DNA of 64,000 nucleotides from Ischnura elegans. Lineage: Eukaryota; Arthropoda; Insecta; Odonata; Coenagrionidae. Location: contig NC_060251.1 of the NCBI RefSeq assembly GCF_921293095.1, forward strand, positions 58,917,585-58,981,584, in the 5' to 3' direction. Made by a program: the position numbers and the translations under genes. Every line of letters begins with the position of its first letter. Positions within the stretch are counted from its first letter, which is position 1. Below the pieces are notes generated by a model that ran no database searches, was not told the origin of the DNA, and was given only the letters and a program-made list of their open reading frames with translations. Shown here piece by piece: positions 36,501 through 45,025 of this stretch.

Positions 36501-37847
36501 ATATGCTGGACTGCTATGAAATAAATGTGAAACACATTTCCTAAGATAATGAGATAATAACTCTCATTAAGAGTAACAATAAAATTATAAAGCCTGGCAC
36601 AAAACTTTAACTCGCCAAGGTTTCATTTACCCTTTTCATAAAAATTATTTAGTATTAGGAAAGAAATAAAACATTTACAGTCTAATTATTGAGCAATATA
36701 TTCAAATAGCACAGCAATATGGCCTTTTCAAGACACAAGGATTCACCATTATTTCTCTCACCTTCACGTGTTTAAACGGTTGCGGCGATACCAGGATAAA
36801 GTTAAATTTTGGGAGAACGCAGCGATTATTTAATCAGCTTTTTCAAAAAAATTAGCACTTAATACAAGCCAGGAAAAAGGGTCATAAAATTTACAGGCAA
36901 AATTCATAAAAAATGAATTCTAACAAGTTAAATAAAGTAAACACAAATTTCCTCCCATTTATGAGTAGGATGTAGGAGTAATTGATTCCTCTGCGGCAAA
37001 TTCATTTTATTAAGTATTATACAATATCAAGGAACTAAATACTCAAATTAAGAGCTCGAAGGAGCACAAAATACTACTTTTATCCATTAATACAAAGTTT
37101 TATTGAAGATATGCCTAAATTAAGAGAAATCTCCTGTTAACTATTATACTCCGCTAGCAAAAAGTAAAGGAATTTGGTAGAAATTTTAAAATCTATGCCG
37201 TATAAATTCTAAGTTTTTGATGACTATATTCCTTGAAATTGTGGAGAGAGGTGAAAATCGGAACAAAAGAGAAGAATAACAATTGTTACCAAAAGTTCAC
37301 ATAATCCCATAGCATGGTCACTAGAGCATTTTATGCTTGATCTTCTGCTGTGAATCTCAATAAACAGGACAAGCTTAACTTGGGTTACATTACACTCCAT
37401 CAAACTAATTACAAGATATTTATCCATCCGCACAAGAGGCTATTTCTCCATCATTGGCCTCTTCAGGTGTGGCTAAGTTTATAAGACCAAAATAAATAGG
37501 CAAAATAAATTAGTTGTTTCAGGCAGAACTTAATGGAATCTACTGGACTTCATGAAAATTAAAGAAATTTTTTATTATTTTAATGATTATAATAATTAAT
37601 ATATTTATGTGTAACTACAAAGTTTTCTTTACGTTTCATGAAGGCAAAATAAAGTTTTTAATTGTATAATGGAATCAATTACTGAATTCATAATGAGAAT
37701 TCATTACATGCACAATGAGAATTCTGAATGCACACTATCCTTACCCATTCTTGTGGAGTTCCTTTTTGCTTACACAGACTGCAGTGAATGAATCCTCTAG
37801 AAGACACACTTCCTTCTTCTTGCAGTTGAGTGGATGGCAGAGATCAC
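18386..37847 (-). CDS. SPOCK: testican/SPOCK-like secreted calcium-binding proteoglycan, ten exons, 5' end missing
   Basis: Ten minus-strand exons join in continuous phase: 37847-37745, 35045-34833, 32068-31917, 31215-30845, 28489-28375, 26776-26663, 25675-25477, 24005-23908, 23463-23326 and 18531-18386, about 549 codons. Domain order is a testican N-terminal Cys segment, an acidic linker, Kazal/follistatin, a basic poly-Ala linker, SPARC-EC with two EF-hands, thyroglobulin type-1, and an acidic C-terminal tail. This is the testican order (vertebrate SPOCK1-3; Drosophila Carrier of Wingless). Such proteins are secreted, carry glycosaminoglycan in some species, and in flies help extracellular Wingless move. 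The exon with the start codon and signal peptide must end in phase 1 and was not found to the right of 37847. Introns total more than 17 kb and hold several transposons. Family assignment is firm; the small details of splicing are by eye. Confidence 0.92.
19085..19274. mobile_element. hAT-type MITE, CAGGGGCGGATCC family, copy 2 (190 bp)
   Basis: Same family and same length as 10265-10454. Ends are CAGGGGTGGATCCAGG and GATCTGCCTATG. Flanks CGCCACGT (19077-19084) and GGCCACGT (19275-19282) match at 7 of 8 positions. Confidence 0.8.
19290..21115 (+). pseudogene. decayed non-LTR retrotransposon (reverse transcriptase), interrupted by a hAT MITE
   Basis: Conceptual translation across many stops and shifts shows short RT-like blocks: WWDRQLIHNLYMAQ near 19930-19975, LFNMHGEEVVNEAWDELKTG near 20065-20120, and a C-terminal RRMEKVKWTYRKKNDEKLDM near 20840-20900. 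The same C-terminal block is intact at 48169-48882, so they belong to one family. A 239-bp MITE at 20518-20756 sits inside it. Confidence 0.7.
20518..20756. mobile_element. hAT-type MITE nested in a LINE (239 bp)
   Basis: The ends CATAGGTGTGCCCAGT and CAAGGGCGTACCTAGT (reverse complement of the right end) match at 11 of 16 positions. Flanks CTTGGGTG (20510-20517) and TTTGGGTC (20757-20764) match at 6 of 8. Removing it rejoins the surrounding LINE sequence. It has long C runs near both ends. Confidence 0.6.
21413..22866 (+). mobile_element. 5'-truncated non-LTR retrotransposon (CR1/jockey-like) with open RT frame
   Basis: A reverse-transcriptase reading frame is open from about 21413 to the TGA at 22748-22750; the stretch after the first ATG (21509) is 413 codons. 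RT blocks are visible in order: ISLLTQLSKVFERIYYNRLL, QWGYRKGRSTEDAL, FFDFSCAFDMVNHSIL, GVPQGSILGPLLFLIFINDL and the catalytic FADDT. These match the jockey/CR1/L2 group. The endonuclease part is missing, as expected from incomplete reverse transcription. The 3' end is AATAAAAAATTTATTATTATT, an (ATT)n-like tail at about 22843-22866, typical of CR1/L2-type elements rather than poly(A)-tailed jockey. It lies in the last intron of the testican gene, on the opposite strand. It encodes only part of a polymerase and is unlikely to move by itself. Confidence 0.85.
23326..23463 (-). CDS. SPOCK: testican exon: thyroglobulin type-1 domain
   Basis: Encodes the thyroglobulin type-1 signature: CDAQGYYRPTQCHAS, then the diagnostic CWCV, and a final KPDC. 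The domain lies within one 138-base exon. Thyroglobulin type-1 domains often inhibit cysteine proteases; the role here is inferred from the family. Confidence 0.92.
23908..24005 (-). CDS. SPOCK: testican exon: second EF-hand end and Cys-rich end of SPARC-EC
   Basis: Encodes DIFVTPREWCRCFDKTDRPC. Joined to the preceding exon it completes the EF-hand loop DTDRDIFVTPRE, with acidic residues at loop positions 1, 3, 5 and 12. The EWCRCF block is typical of the end of the testican EC domain. Confidence 0.9.
25128..25448. mobile_element. TA-flanked MITE, pogo/Tigger-like (321 bp)
   Basis: The ends are inverted repeats of about 24 bp starting CAGTTGAGGACCTCAAATCC. TA lies directly outside each end (25126-25127 and 25449-25450). 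Ends starting CAGT with a TA target fit the Tc1/mariner-pogo group. It is non-coding, inside a testican intron. Confidence 0.78.
25477..25675 (-). CDS. SPOCK: testican exon: SPARC-EC domain with first EF-hand
   Basis: Contains CKTEVRWMFGHLDGDSDGQL, then SLHELYDLEHD and ERCIKPFLDACDTDR. DGDSDGQLSLHE is a canonical 12-residue EF-hand loop with Asp at positions 1, 3 and 5 and Glu at position 12. A TA-flanked MITE starts only 28 bases downstream of the exon end in transcription direction. Confidence 0.92.
25732..25972 (+). repeat. direct repeat copy A (241 bp) in testican intron
   Basis: Runs from AATTCATTATGAATAA to ACTATATTCATAG and aligns almost base for base with 28053-28292. It includes two GACGAGAAT blocks and the GTATGCAACGAGTTAAAAC segment. 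Confidence 0.75.
26117..26442. mobile_element. probable hAT-type MITE (326 bp)
   Basis: Inverted ends CAGGGGGAGATTAAG and CAGGGATGGATTAAGG (right end read inward). Flanks GCTATCGC and GCTAATCC match imperfectly, so the insertion is old or the left limit is off by a few bases. Confidence 0.5.
26663..26776 (-). CDS. SPOCK: testican exon: start of SPARC-EC domain
   Basis: Encodes ECSTAALQSMGNRLLDWFSV and then a basic stretch KKDGKNRRRGKGK. The C..AL..M.NRLLDWF pattern matches the first helix of the testican EC domain. Phase agrees with both neighbouring exons. Confidence 0.88.
27900..28217. mobile_element. possible piggyBac-like MITE with TTAA flanks (318 bp)
   Basis: The ends CACGTTGCGTACCGG and CTCGTTGCATAAGG (right end read inward) are related, and TTAA lies outside each (27896-27899, 28218-28221). 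The related copy at 25732-25972 continues past the right TTAA, which argues that the two copies share a larger duplicated unit. Confidence 0.4.
28053..28292 (+). repeat. direct repeat copy B (240 bp) in testican intron
   Basis: Second copy of the repeat at 25732-25972, 2.3 kb away, in the same orientation. It overlaps the right half of the TTAA-flanked element at 27900-28217 and extends 75 bases beyond it. Confidence 0.75.
28375..28489 (-). CDS. SPOCK: testican exon: polar linker
   Basis: A 115-base exon encoding a charged, polar 38-residue linker (DPYAVTNPPYSEDKERQHGH and onward, ending GISAWNK). It joins the poly-Ala linker exon to the EC domain in phase. No domain is recognised. A TA-flanked MITE full of GATATC motifs ends 120 bases before its acceptor. 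Confidence 0.8.
28610..29169. mobile_element. TA-flanked MITE rich in GATATC/GGATAT motifs (560 bp)
   Basis: Inverted ends CCCAAGCAGCA and its complement, with TA directly outside (28608-28609, 29170-29171). The inside carries more than ten GGATAT or ATATCC sites in both orientations, many as GATATC. There is no coding capacity. It lies in the testican intron 120 bases before the acceptor of exon 28489-28375. Confidence 0.65.
30845..31215 (-). CDS. SPOCK: testican exon: long basic, poly-Ala helical linker
   Basis: This 371-base exon encodes about 123 residues. They begin PSSLNVPSESELLHRKKQRI and include a Gln/Lys/Glu/Arg-rich stretch around QQQMLKEKRERTEAAKEKAR that predicts a long helix. 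A run of nine alanines follows, then DRYTFTPEDFKYENKHYKYI and YTKYNK. It sits between the Kazal and EC domains, where I know of no comparable segment of this length in vertebrate testicans. The alanine run comes from a GC-rich GCN repeat. The YKYIKYTKYNK end is unusually rich in Tyr and Lys. Confidence 0.86.
31917..32068 (-). CDS. SPOCK: testican exon: Kazal/follistatin-like domain
   Basis: Encodes RRCNPCPVVKPTFLCGTDNR, then TYSSVCRLDYHNCIHHT and IRVGCKGFCPC. The C...LCGTDNRTYSSVC..D..NC pattern is the Kazal signature in the form seen in testicans. The acceptor is TTTTCAGCAG, a tandem NAGNAG site: using the first AG gives Ser-Arg-Arg-Cys, the second Ser-Arg-Cys. Confidence 0.93.
32349..32610. 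mobile_element. hAT-type MITE, CAGTGGCGCC family, copy 1 (262 bp)
   Basis: Ends are CAGTGGCGCCCACTCC and, read inward on the right, CAGGGGTGCCAACTTAC. Flanks TTCATAGG (32341-32348) and CTCATAGG (32611-32618) match at 7 of 8. It is nearly identical along its length to 60497-60756, and both copies share inner GGGGGCCCGAGCCCCCCC. Confidence 0.85.
32631..32892. mobile_element. hAT-type MITE, CAGTGGCGTAAC family (262 bp)
   Basis: Ends are CAGTGGCGTAACTATGG and, read inward on the right, CTGTGGCGTACCTAGG. A perfect 8-bp duplication TTAATATC (32623-32630, 32893-32900) flanks it. Only 20 bases separate it from the previous MITE. Confidence 0.85.
33061..34690 (+). pseudogene. LINE 3' fragment split by a DNA transposon
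   Basis: 33061-33173 and 34535-34690 together align with the LINE frame at 63175-63495. Matching blocks include GQIMRQNGLMK on the left and EEQVEGK and LADRRTEW on the right. The 1361 bp between them is a terminal-inverted-repeat element. Confidence 0.65.
33174..34534. mobile_element. 1.36 kb DNA element with GGGGAACATGCA inverted ends and AAT target duplication
   Basis: Ends GGGGAACATGCA and its exact complement are flanked by AAT (33171-33173, 34535-34537). Comparison with the uninterrupted LINE copy near 63340 supports both borders. A 3-bp duplication fits PIF/Harbinger- or CACTA-type insertion. TGACGTCA-like sites occur near both ends (about 33348 and 34368-34388). No transposase frame is recognised. 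Confidence 0.65.
34833..35045 (-). CDS. SPOCK: testican exon: basic then highly acidic linker
   Basis: Encodes DVVIPKSKIKANGDSGKRKD, then a DRRRRKGEDDAEED segment and an Asp/Glu run around DDPFFDSEDDSEDDDDD. Codons in the acidic run are nearly all GAT/GAC/GAA, forming a purine-rich trinucleotide tract. Phase links it to the exon at 37745 and, through TC plus C or A, to the Kazal exon. Confidence 0.85.
35447..36190. mobile_element. hAT-type element of the CAGAGATGGGC family (744 bp)
   Basis: The ends CAGAGATGGGC and GCCCATCTCTG are perfect inverted repeats, flanked by a perfect 8-bp duplication AGTGTTAC (35439-35446, 36191-36198). Both ends are filled with many AAAATAC/GTATTTT motifs in both orientations. 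It is non-coding, inside a testican intron. Confidence 0.85.
37745..37847 (-). CDS. SPOCK: testican exon: N-terminal Cys segment
   Basis: Encodes GDLCHPLNCKKKEVCLLEDS and FTAVCVSKKELHKNG. The pattern C....C..KEVC...DS.TAVCVS matches the first conserved Cys segment of testicans. It is the most upstream exon seen. It needs a preceding exon ending in phase 1. Confidence 0.88.
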
Positions 37848-39400
37848 CTTGAAAATAGGAGAGAGAAAAGAAATATTAAGAATTCATTTACAACAGTTTA
37901 TAACTGAACAAGATGAACAGTACCCTCAGATTTTGATACATTTTTAAGTGATTTGTAGTTTGATTAAGTTAATCTCATTCTCAGGGTGGTAACCTAATCC
38001 ATTTGATTAATATAATTTGTCCATAATGAATCTAGTTTTCAATAAATGCTTATTTCCGGCCAACCCTTATCTACCAGAGTTGCTCATAGATATTCAGGGG
38101 CCCTGGGCGATATTGCCTGTCACTCGCTATTAAGGACGCTGACAAAGTTGGTACAGTGGCCCTGAGTGTGATGGTCCATACTAAACTGCCTCCAGTCCAC
38201 CTATCTCTGAATGGATCAGTTATCTCATCTATGAGACCACCTCTACGGGTAAACTCTAAGACCAAGGGCCCCATATTGATTGTAGATAGTCTGCAATGCA
38301 AGGTAAGCAGAGGTATGCTTTTCTTAAGAAAGTATGCTTCTCTTAAGAGGGAATGCTTCTCTCTCTCTACTGTTGAAAAATTTCAGCTGTACCTCCGTGA
38401 AGAGGTGAACCTCATATTTTCATAAAGTCAGGGAACTATCAACTCCAAACGCCAAACTTTTTTATCCCAACGCAGATAAGAAAAAATTACGAGCACGTCA
38501 GTATGCTGCTGGCGCCACTTGAATGCCGGTAAAAAAATATGGGCAACACACCCTAATATTAAGGGTCGAACTAACTTCATTCCCTCAACCTTCAGCTCCA
38601 TCCATCGACCTGAAAACGGTCTCATCAACTCTGACGCAGGTGAATGCTATATCGAGGAGATGGTACCAGGCAACACTTGGGCCAAAGGGGCAAGGACGGG
38701 CCACGAACACATAATTTGAGGAGGTACTCCACGGGCTCGCATCGCATTATACCACCGGGCGAACAAACATCAGCGAGTTATGAGGATTATTTTATGGAAG
38801 TGTTTTGAAAAGGGGCGAGGGATATGGAGGTATGCCCAGGGGTCCCGAACGCCACATTCGCCTCCTCCCCCGGCTTCAAGCTAACATCCTGTTTAATATA
38901 AACTTCCCCCGGACGACGCCAAGGAACCCCTCCGAGAGAAAATGGCCGCGCGGAGCACTTGGCGGAGTCGTGTTGCTGGCTGCTTCCCGCCCTTTTTCGT
39001 CCGCGAGTGGACGGCAAAGAGAAGGGGTGGTATGAGATTTACGGCGTCGTAATACACCCATAACTCCTCCCTTAAACCTTCGCCATTCAAAATTCAGCCG
39101 TCTTCGGCCTTCAAGAGGTCTCCCTTCCTACCGGCATCACAAATGGGACGCTTTCCCCTTCGTTCGTTCCCGCGCGATTACCATGGCAACTTCATTGTTT
39201 TATCGTAGTCACAATAAAATGGGGAATTTTCATGAAACATTTTAAGAAGTTTTATTTCATAAAGCGTTAGTATCCGAGATTACTCTTTGACAGTAATTAG
39301 TTTTTTGTCCATAACTTTCCGGAGCGCCTTGGTAGTATGCAACACCTTCAGCGATAATGCGTTGGAGGGCTGAAACGCGTAAACAAGAGGCTTTGATACA
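37848..39400. other. upstream flank of first visible testican exon, with a GC-rich CpG-containing patch
   Basis: No coding exon is supported. About 38780-39210 is clearly richer in G+C and CG dinucleotides than its surroundings. It could be a promoter-type CpG patch or a decayed element. Confidence 0.35.
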
Positions 39401-39401
39401 A

Positions 39402-39788
39402 GGTGGAGAAAAATTGTGTCATGAAATTTGAACCCTGGATAGCTGATGCCATTAGGAACCAAAATTATCGATGATTTTTGGCCGAAAACGTACCATTTTT
39501 AAACTACAGAAAATTTGAGCCAAGCGCTCCGATTGGCCGCGAGTTTGTCCCGTTGCCAGATGCCTTGGATACATCGCGATCTCCGGCAGGGATAAGTCAT
39601 CTCGAAGTCATAAGGTGTCTAGAGCATTCAGCAACAGGACAACCTCGCGGCCAATAAGTGCGCTTGGCTAAAAGTTTATGTAGTTTAAAAATTGTGTGTT
39701 TTAGGCCTAAAGAGCATTAGTAATTTTGGTTTCCACAGGCATCATCTATCCATGGTTAAAATTTCGTGACACAATTTTTCTCCACTCC
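39402..39788. repeat. imperfect fold-back repeat, arms about 175 bp
   Basis: The arm 39402-39575 pairs with 39612-39788. Matching blocks are GGAGAAAAATTGTGTCA, GGATAG.TGATGCC, TTTTTAAACTACA and AGCCAAGCGC followed by TTGGCCGCGAG, in mirrored order. No target duplication was recognised. Confidence 0.7.
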
Positions 39789-41089
39789 TTATATTTATGA
39801 ATCTTTTTTGGCATTTTTTTAAGCTGGTAAAGTAAAAAAAAATCATAGGAGAGCCACCTTAGCTAAAGATTGTCATCTTTTCGACCTTTCCAGAAATAAC
39901 AGGGGCCACTGAATTGTAGATGAGATTTGACTGAAGAGCTTATATCCAACTGTCCTGATAGAAATTTTTTGACAAGCGAAAAAAACCTCTTTCCACATGT
40001 GGTCATTTTACGAATTTATAAAAGGACTCTAGACGGTCTATTCTTGTTAGGGCTTAAGTGATGCCTGAAATCATGTTACAACAGCATAACCAGCCAAAGC
40101 CTTATTTACGTGGCTCCGCTCCCGTTTAGCTTTACGCTCTAGTATTTCTGGTACTTTCTGGGATTCAGATGTGCAATCGAATATGGAAATATGGAATTAT
40201 AAGCGTCGTCTAAAAGATGGCGCGGATTACAGAAATAATGAGAATTAGAGGGGTTATCGTACAATAAGGAAACATTTAATCTTATTAGGACTAAGCATTA
40301 AAAACAGGTTTCTCAACGCAAGTAATTAAATTTTTTGAACATCTGAAAAAAATGCTGATGCAATGACATTAATGGGTTATGGTCATTCGGCAATATTGCC
40401 ACATCCCAAATACTTCAAATTTTGTATTTATACGATATCTCTTAATTCCTCCTTGGAATGCATTTGCTTGAGTTTATTTTCATCTGCAGGAGGCGCTATG
40501 TAATAGTCCCAATGGTAAACTCTATATATAGGGGCGGATAAGGTAGTTGTTACGGGGGAAGGGGCGGTTCATTACTTCTCGCGGCGCCTGGGAGGCATGC
40601 AAATCCCTTCAGCGTTGACGTATCTAAGGTCTCGTATGCGTAGATAGCTGGTATAACCAGTATTATTAAACATTTCTGAATCTTTTTTCAACGTTATTCG
40701 TTAAACTGACGAAATAGAACTTTTCATAGACACCACCCAGGAAATCTTTACAGTTGTTCCAGAAATTACAAAATTACCAGCAATTCTTAATTCGGCACTA
40801 CCTGTATACCCTCTTAAATTTCAAAATGATAGCTTAAGCTTTTAATCAGTTTTTTTTCTCACGAGAAAATACCGGTGGAGCGGGAGAGATAAGTTCCCTT
40901 AAAACCACCGAGTGTTACCAAATGATGGGTCATCTCTGGATAGATATGGTTAGATGAAAGATAAGTGATGTTTTTCGGGTTTTACCCCACGCACTGATTG
41001 GGTTTGCTGTCCAACGTTTCGTGGTCTTTGCTGGTCACATTTTTTTAAGGGAATAAGGAATGTTTTTCGTGGAGGGTATTTATAACCAT
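39789..41089. other. no gene recognised
   Basis: Non-coding sequence with scattered short motifs only. It could be testican intron or intergenic DNA. Confidence 0.4.
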
Positions 41090-41450
41090 GCTATTATTTT
41101 TAAAGTATTCTACCGAGTAAGTTACCATGGAGGACTTAAGAAGTATTCTAGGAGCCTCCCTTTCCTTCAAGCATTGCCCTCTTTAATTCACTGTAAGGCC
41201 CGCTCCGTTTCATTCTACCTGAAAGCCTATTCTCTTCCTTCCTCTCCCTCGTTTACCTAACATTCTACCCTCTAAAACAGTTTTCAACATCCCCTCCCCC
41301 TATGTACTCCCTCCATCATTACTTTCTGTTTTCTCCGTACCTCATCTAAAAGTTGCCTCTCCTTACCCACCATATCAAGCACTTCGTCGTTCCTCCTCCT
41401 ATCCTTCACCTTCTCCATACCCACATCTGAAAACGCCTCCAGTCTTCACA
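41090..41450 (-). pseudogene. LINE 3' fragment, minus strand
   Basis: Aligns along its length to the minus-strand copy at 48169-48520, including the shared 3' ends ATTCTACCGA and TACCATGGAG and the blocks for the RT C-terminal tail. Frameshifts and stops make it non-functional. Confidence 0.7.
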
Positions 41451-42450
41451 TGTTAAGTTATTACAAAGTAATATTACTTAAATTATAATCATGAACCCTT
41501 ATAAATACCCTCTACGAAAAACCCTTCTTATTCCCCCAGAAAAAAGTGATCAGCAAGGCCATGAAACGTCAGACAACTAATCCAATCAGTACGTGGGAAA
41601 CACCCGAAAAACATCATGAACCCGCTATATTGACCCGCGAAAGATAATATCATTATTTGTCGCGCCGCAGGCGCATTTCTGCTGTACTGGTGAACCATGC
41701 TCACTACAATCAGCCAGCTCACTTTACAATAATTTTGGAGTGTATTTATTAGTGTTGTGTGAGTAGCATGTTGTATTTGACTGCATAAACTTAGATACTA
41801 AATTGAGAAAAGAACGATTTAATTTTTTTCTGCAAATTTTATAGCTTTTTCCTTTTCTAAATAATTTTATTCTTATTAATTTTTATAAATAACCTAATTA
41901 TTGCTTCAACAAAGAAAGATAGTAAAGAGTTTGCACGTCTCACGCTATGAAAAACGTAATAGACGAATCTTCTTCAAACCTGGGACCCCCACTCCGTCAA
42001 TGGCGTCGGAAAAACACCCAGTGTGGCGCCGGGATGACCCTCAATGATGGGGCTAGAGAAAAATCAAGGGCGACGAGGACTTTGGCGAGGGGGAATCGCT
42101 GAGATAGGGGACCTTAGCCATCAACTCTCTCCTCTCGGCCAGTCAGAGTATTACGCGCTGAGTTAAGGCGCCCATAAAAGAGAAAAATGCTCCATCGATC
42201 TGAAGAGAAGGGAGTCGGGTAATCTCTTCCTCACTGGGGTGGCGGACCTTGTGGTGGAAGCCGCAATGGGGTGGTTTCAGGGCCGGCGGGAAGCGAAACA
42301 GCGGAGCCAGGGGCTGTTTTCAAAGGAGAGCCCAGAGTCTCCATATAACGGTTACATCAAACCTGCATCTGCGAAAATGAAGATGAAATCAACACGAGGG
42401 CAAGGCCAGAGTAACGGGGGTGAGGTTCAAACCTTCCGAAATCTTTGGGG
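41451..42450. other. no gene recognised
   Basis: Mixed-composition sequence between a LINE fragment and a large hAT element. A short open frame starting at 42239 has no recognisable domain. Confidence 0.4.
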
Positions 42451-43732
42451 GTATACAGTAGGGCGGATTGCAAAAATCGATTTTTTTCAAATCGATCTGG
42501 CCCAATGAAAAAAAGTTGTGGGACCGATCAAAAATAAGGCCTGAAAAATTTGAGACCTGTACGTGAACCCCTGACCCTCGCTCAAATACAATTTAGGGGG
42601 GGAGGGTCAAAATTCGAAAAATACAATATTTTATGGTCATTCCCTATAGATTTTGCCGAGTTACTGCCCTTACAGGGCAAAAATTTCGTGCATTTTGACG
42701 TATCTGCCACCGTTTAGCCACAAAATGCCTAATTTGAGTCCGCGGCCGCGAAGAAAATATTCCAACGCCCACGCAGCGTCGCGGATACCAGTGCCGCAGG
42801 CCGATCCCTTCCCCTCCACGCTCGCTTCTCCCCCTCCCACGCCTCTAATACAGCAAAATTCATCCCGCGCATGCTGCTAGGAGGTCGTTTATCTTTGATA
42901 ATATAATCAGAAGATGGTAGAAGGTAAAAAGCGATGCGTAGTGGGACGACTTGTCCCTTATTTGGCGCCTCGTCGGCGTTAAACAAATCGATGTTACCAA
43001 CTTTTAGAGAAGTTATGAAATAATTTTAGACCTGCGCACGCAGGAAAGGAGACTACGGTCTTGAAGACGCCTCTCGAATGGCTATGAAGGTTTGGGAACT
43101 TAGGTTATGCATTTCTATTCCGGTATTGTCCGACAGCTGTGACTAAATTGATGAATAAGGGTGAAGGCCGCCGTCGTACCCTCCCCGCTCTCCTCTCGAA
43201 CGCCCCAGATGCAACAAAATTCACACCAAGTGCGTCTTTCTTCTTTAGTCTTACTAATATTTGATGTATCAGTATCGTCCCGTGAGGAACAATCACGAAG
43301 GAATTACTCAATTACCTGCTTTCCAGTCTGTATTTCTTATGTTAGTGTCATTCCTCGTCTTTTGCTGCTGTCAGCAAAGTTTTGGTAAATTCTTTCGCGA
43401 ATCTCTCGTCCGCATGTATAATGAAAGGAATATTGAAATTTAAATTTGAACTTTCATCAATAGATTTTTAAATTCCACAGCGCTAAGCTCAGATATAGCC
43501 GAAGGAACCGGAGTCTCTCTCCAATATATCATCAGCCTTTATGTCGATATTAAAATCCAGCAATTAAAAAAATTTCGGATTGGTCGCCAAACGCATCCTT
43601 GCAGAAACGCAAATTGTGTCCCTAGATTACCCTCCCAACGTTCATGTCGCAAATCCAAGTCAACATAGTGCAATTAGCAAAAAGACCACTGTAAGGGATG
43701 AAACACGATTTGATGCTTTCCCGGCGAATGAT

Positions 43733-43857
43733 GTGGGTAAACTCTTTTCGGGGTTCAACAAAATTTATCCCTTAGGATGAGCCCCCAGTCGGAGCTTGAA
43801 ATGTTGGCCATTATGGAAAAATTAACCCGGTGGGAATCCCGAGAAGAGTTTACCCAC
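43733..43857. repeat. palindromic repeat of the ACGTTTCGA family inside the hAT element
   Basis: GTGGGTAAACTCTTTTCGGG on the left pairs with the complement of CCCGAGAAGAGTTTACCCAC on the right. The middle holds GAAATGTTGG, close to the GAAACGTTGG core of the family seen at 50632-50935 and 61107-61303. Confidence 0.6.
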
Positions 43858-44850
43858 ACTGCAAGGGATGTTGGAATTATGCTTATAGCAAAGGGACGAT
43901 GCTTCCTTTTTGGGCGGTATTCGCTTGGTACCATCGTAATCAAATCCTTTTTAATTTTGTGTATCTAATTTTCACTCGGAAAGGAATCGATAATCGCAGA
44001 TTTTATAACTTTTGCTAATCCTCCGACGGGGGAGGCAAACCTCCAAAAGTGGGACCCTGTTTCTTCAACTAACACCACACATTCCCCTCTAAACTTGTAT
44101 TGATAAGTCATTTTGCCTTTTTTCATCAGACAAGAGTATAGTCTTTCACTCCAATTAAATGGAATGATGACGCCCTTTGATGACGCCCCTCTTTTATTAT
44201 TTACAGGATTTAGCATCTTTTTCTGTATACGTAAGTAATTCTGGTACACTAGCTTTGATGTATCTTACGAAGTTATGACTTTTGCGTTTGCTAAAGTTGC
44301 GGGAACGAGCATTGCTGTTGCTTGGTTCTTGCATATACCTCTATCACAGTTGACAGACGCATTTTCCCCGAAGAAGTTCCAATTTGAGTTTATAGTCCTT
44401 AATGTTTATTTCATGAGGAAAGTAGAGATACAAATCGGCTAATTTCTCGCCAGTTTAATTTTCTTCGGATGAATAGATGAAGAAAATTTTTGATACTATT
44501 TTCCCATACAAGAATTGACGATGTCGACTCAACACTCTCCTTTGATTCCCTTTTTTCCTCAGTTGCCGAGTTTCTTTAGGGTTCAATCCAGCAGCCATCA
44601 TCTTTCTTTTCGTCAGATTGTCTCTCAAAATACTTCTCATTGGGGGAACCTCATGCTCCTCCATGCACTTACACGCAAAAATATCGCATAATTTAAAATG
44701 TTCCTTTAAAATTGTTTGAGTCTTATACTTCAATAAAACCCACTTTTGGCCTATTACGATTTTCCGTAAGTTTTAGTACTTCCTGTGGTACCGCTAAATC
44801 CATTTAGTCACATTCATAATGGAAGAGCAGCGCGTCACCATAGTTCGCAC

Positions 44851-45025
44851 ACCTTCATAGCCACTCGAGAGGCGTCTTCATAGACCGTAGTCTCCTTTCC
44901 TGCGTGCGCAGGTCTAAAATTATTTCATCACATGTCTAAAAGTTGGTAACATGGATTTTTTAAACGCCGAAAAGGGCACCAAATAAGGGACAAGTCGTCT
45001 CTCTACGCATGGCTTTTTACCTTCT
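44851..45025 (+). repeat. diverged direct duplicate of the right-arm segment
   Basis: Aligns with 45125-45302 in the same orientation: CCTTCATAGCCA.TCGAGAGG, CCTGCGTGCGCAGGTCTAAA and GGGACAAGTCGTC are shared. Visibly more diverged than the two arms are from each other. Confidence 0.75.

Noticed and set aside
38780-39090. Overlapping GC-rich frames as the missing testican first exon
   Set aside because: None has a signal peptide followed by a phase-1 donor; the frames reflect GC-rich composition.
44455-44733. 92-codon minus-strand frame inside the hAT element as a transposase remnant
   Set aside because: Basic composition but no hAT dimerisation block, zinc finger or catalytic motif seen.
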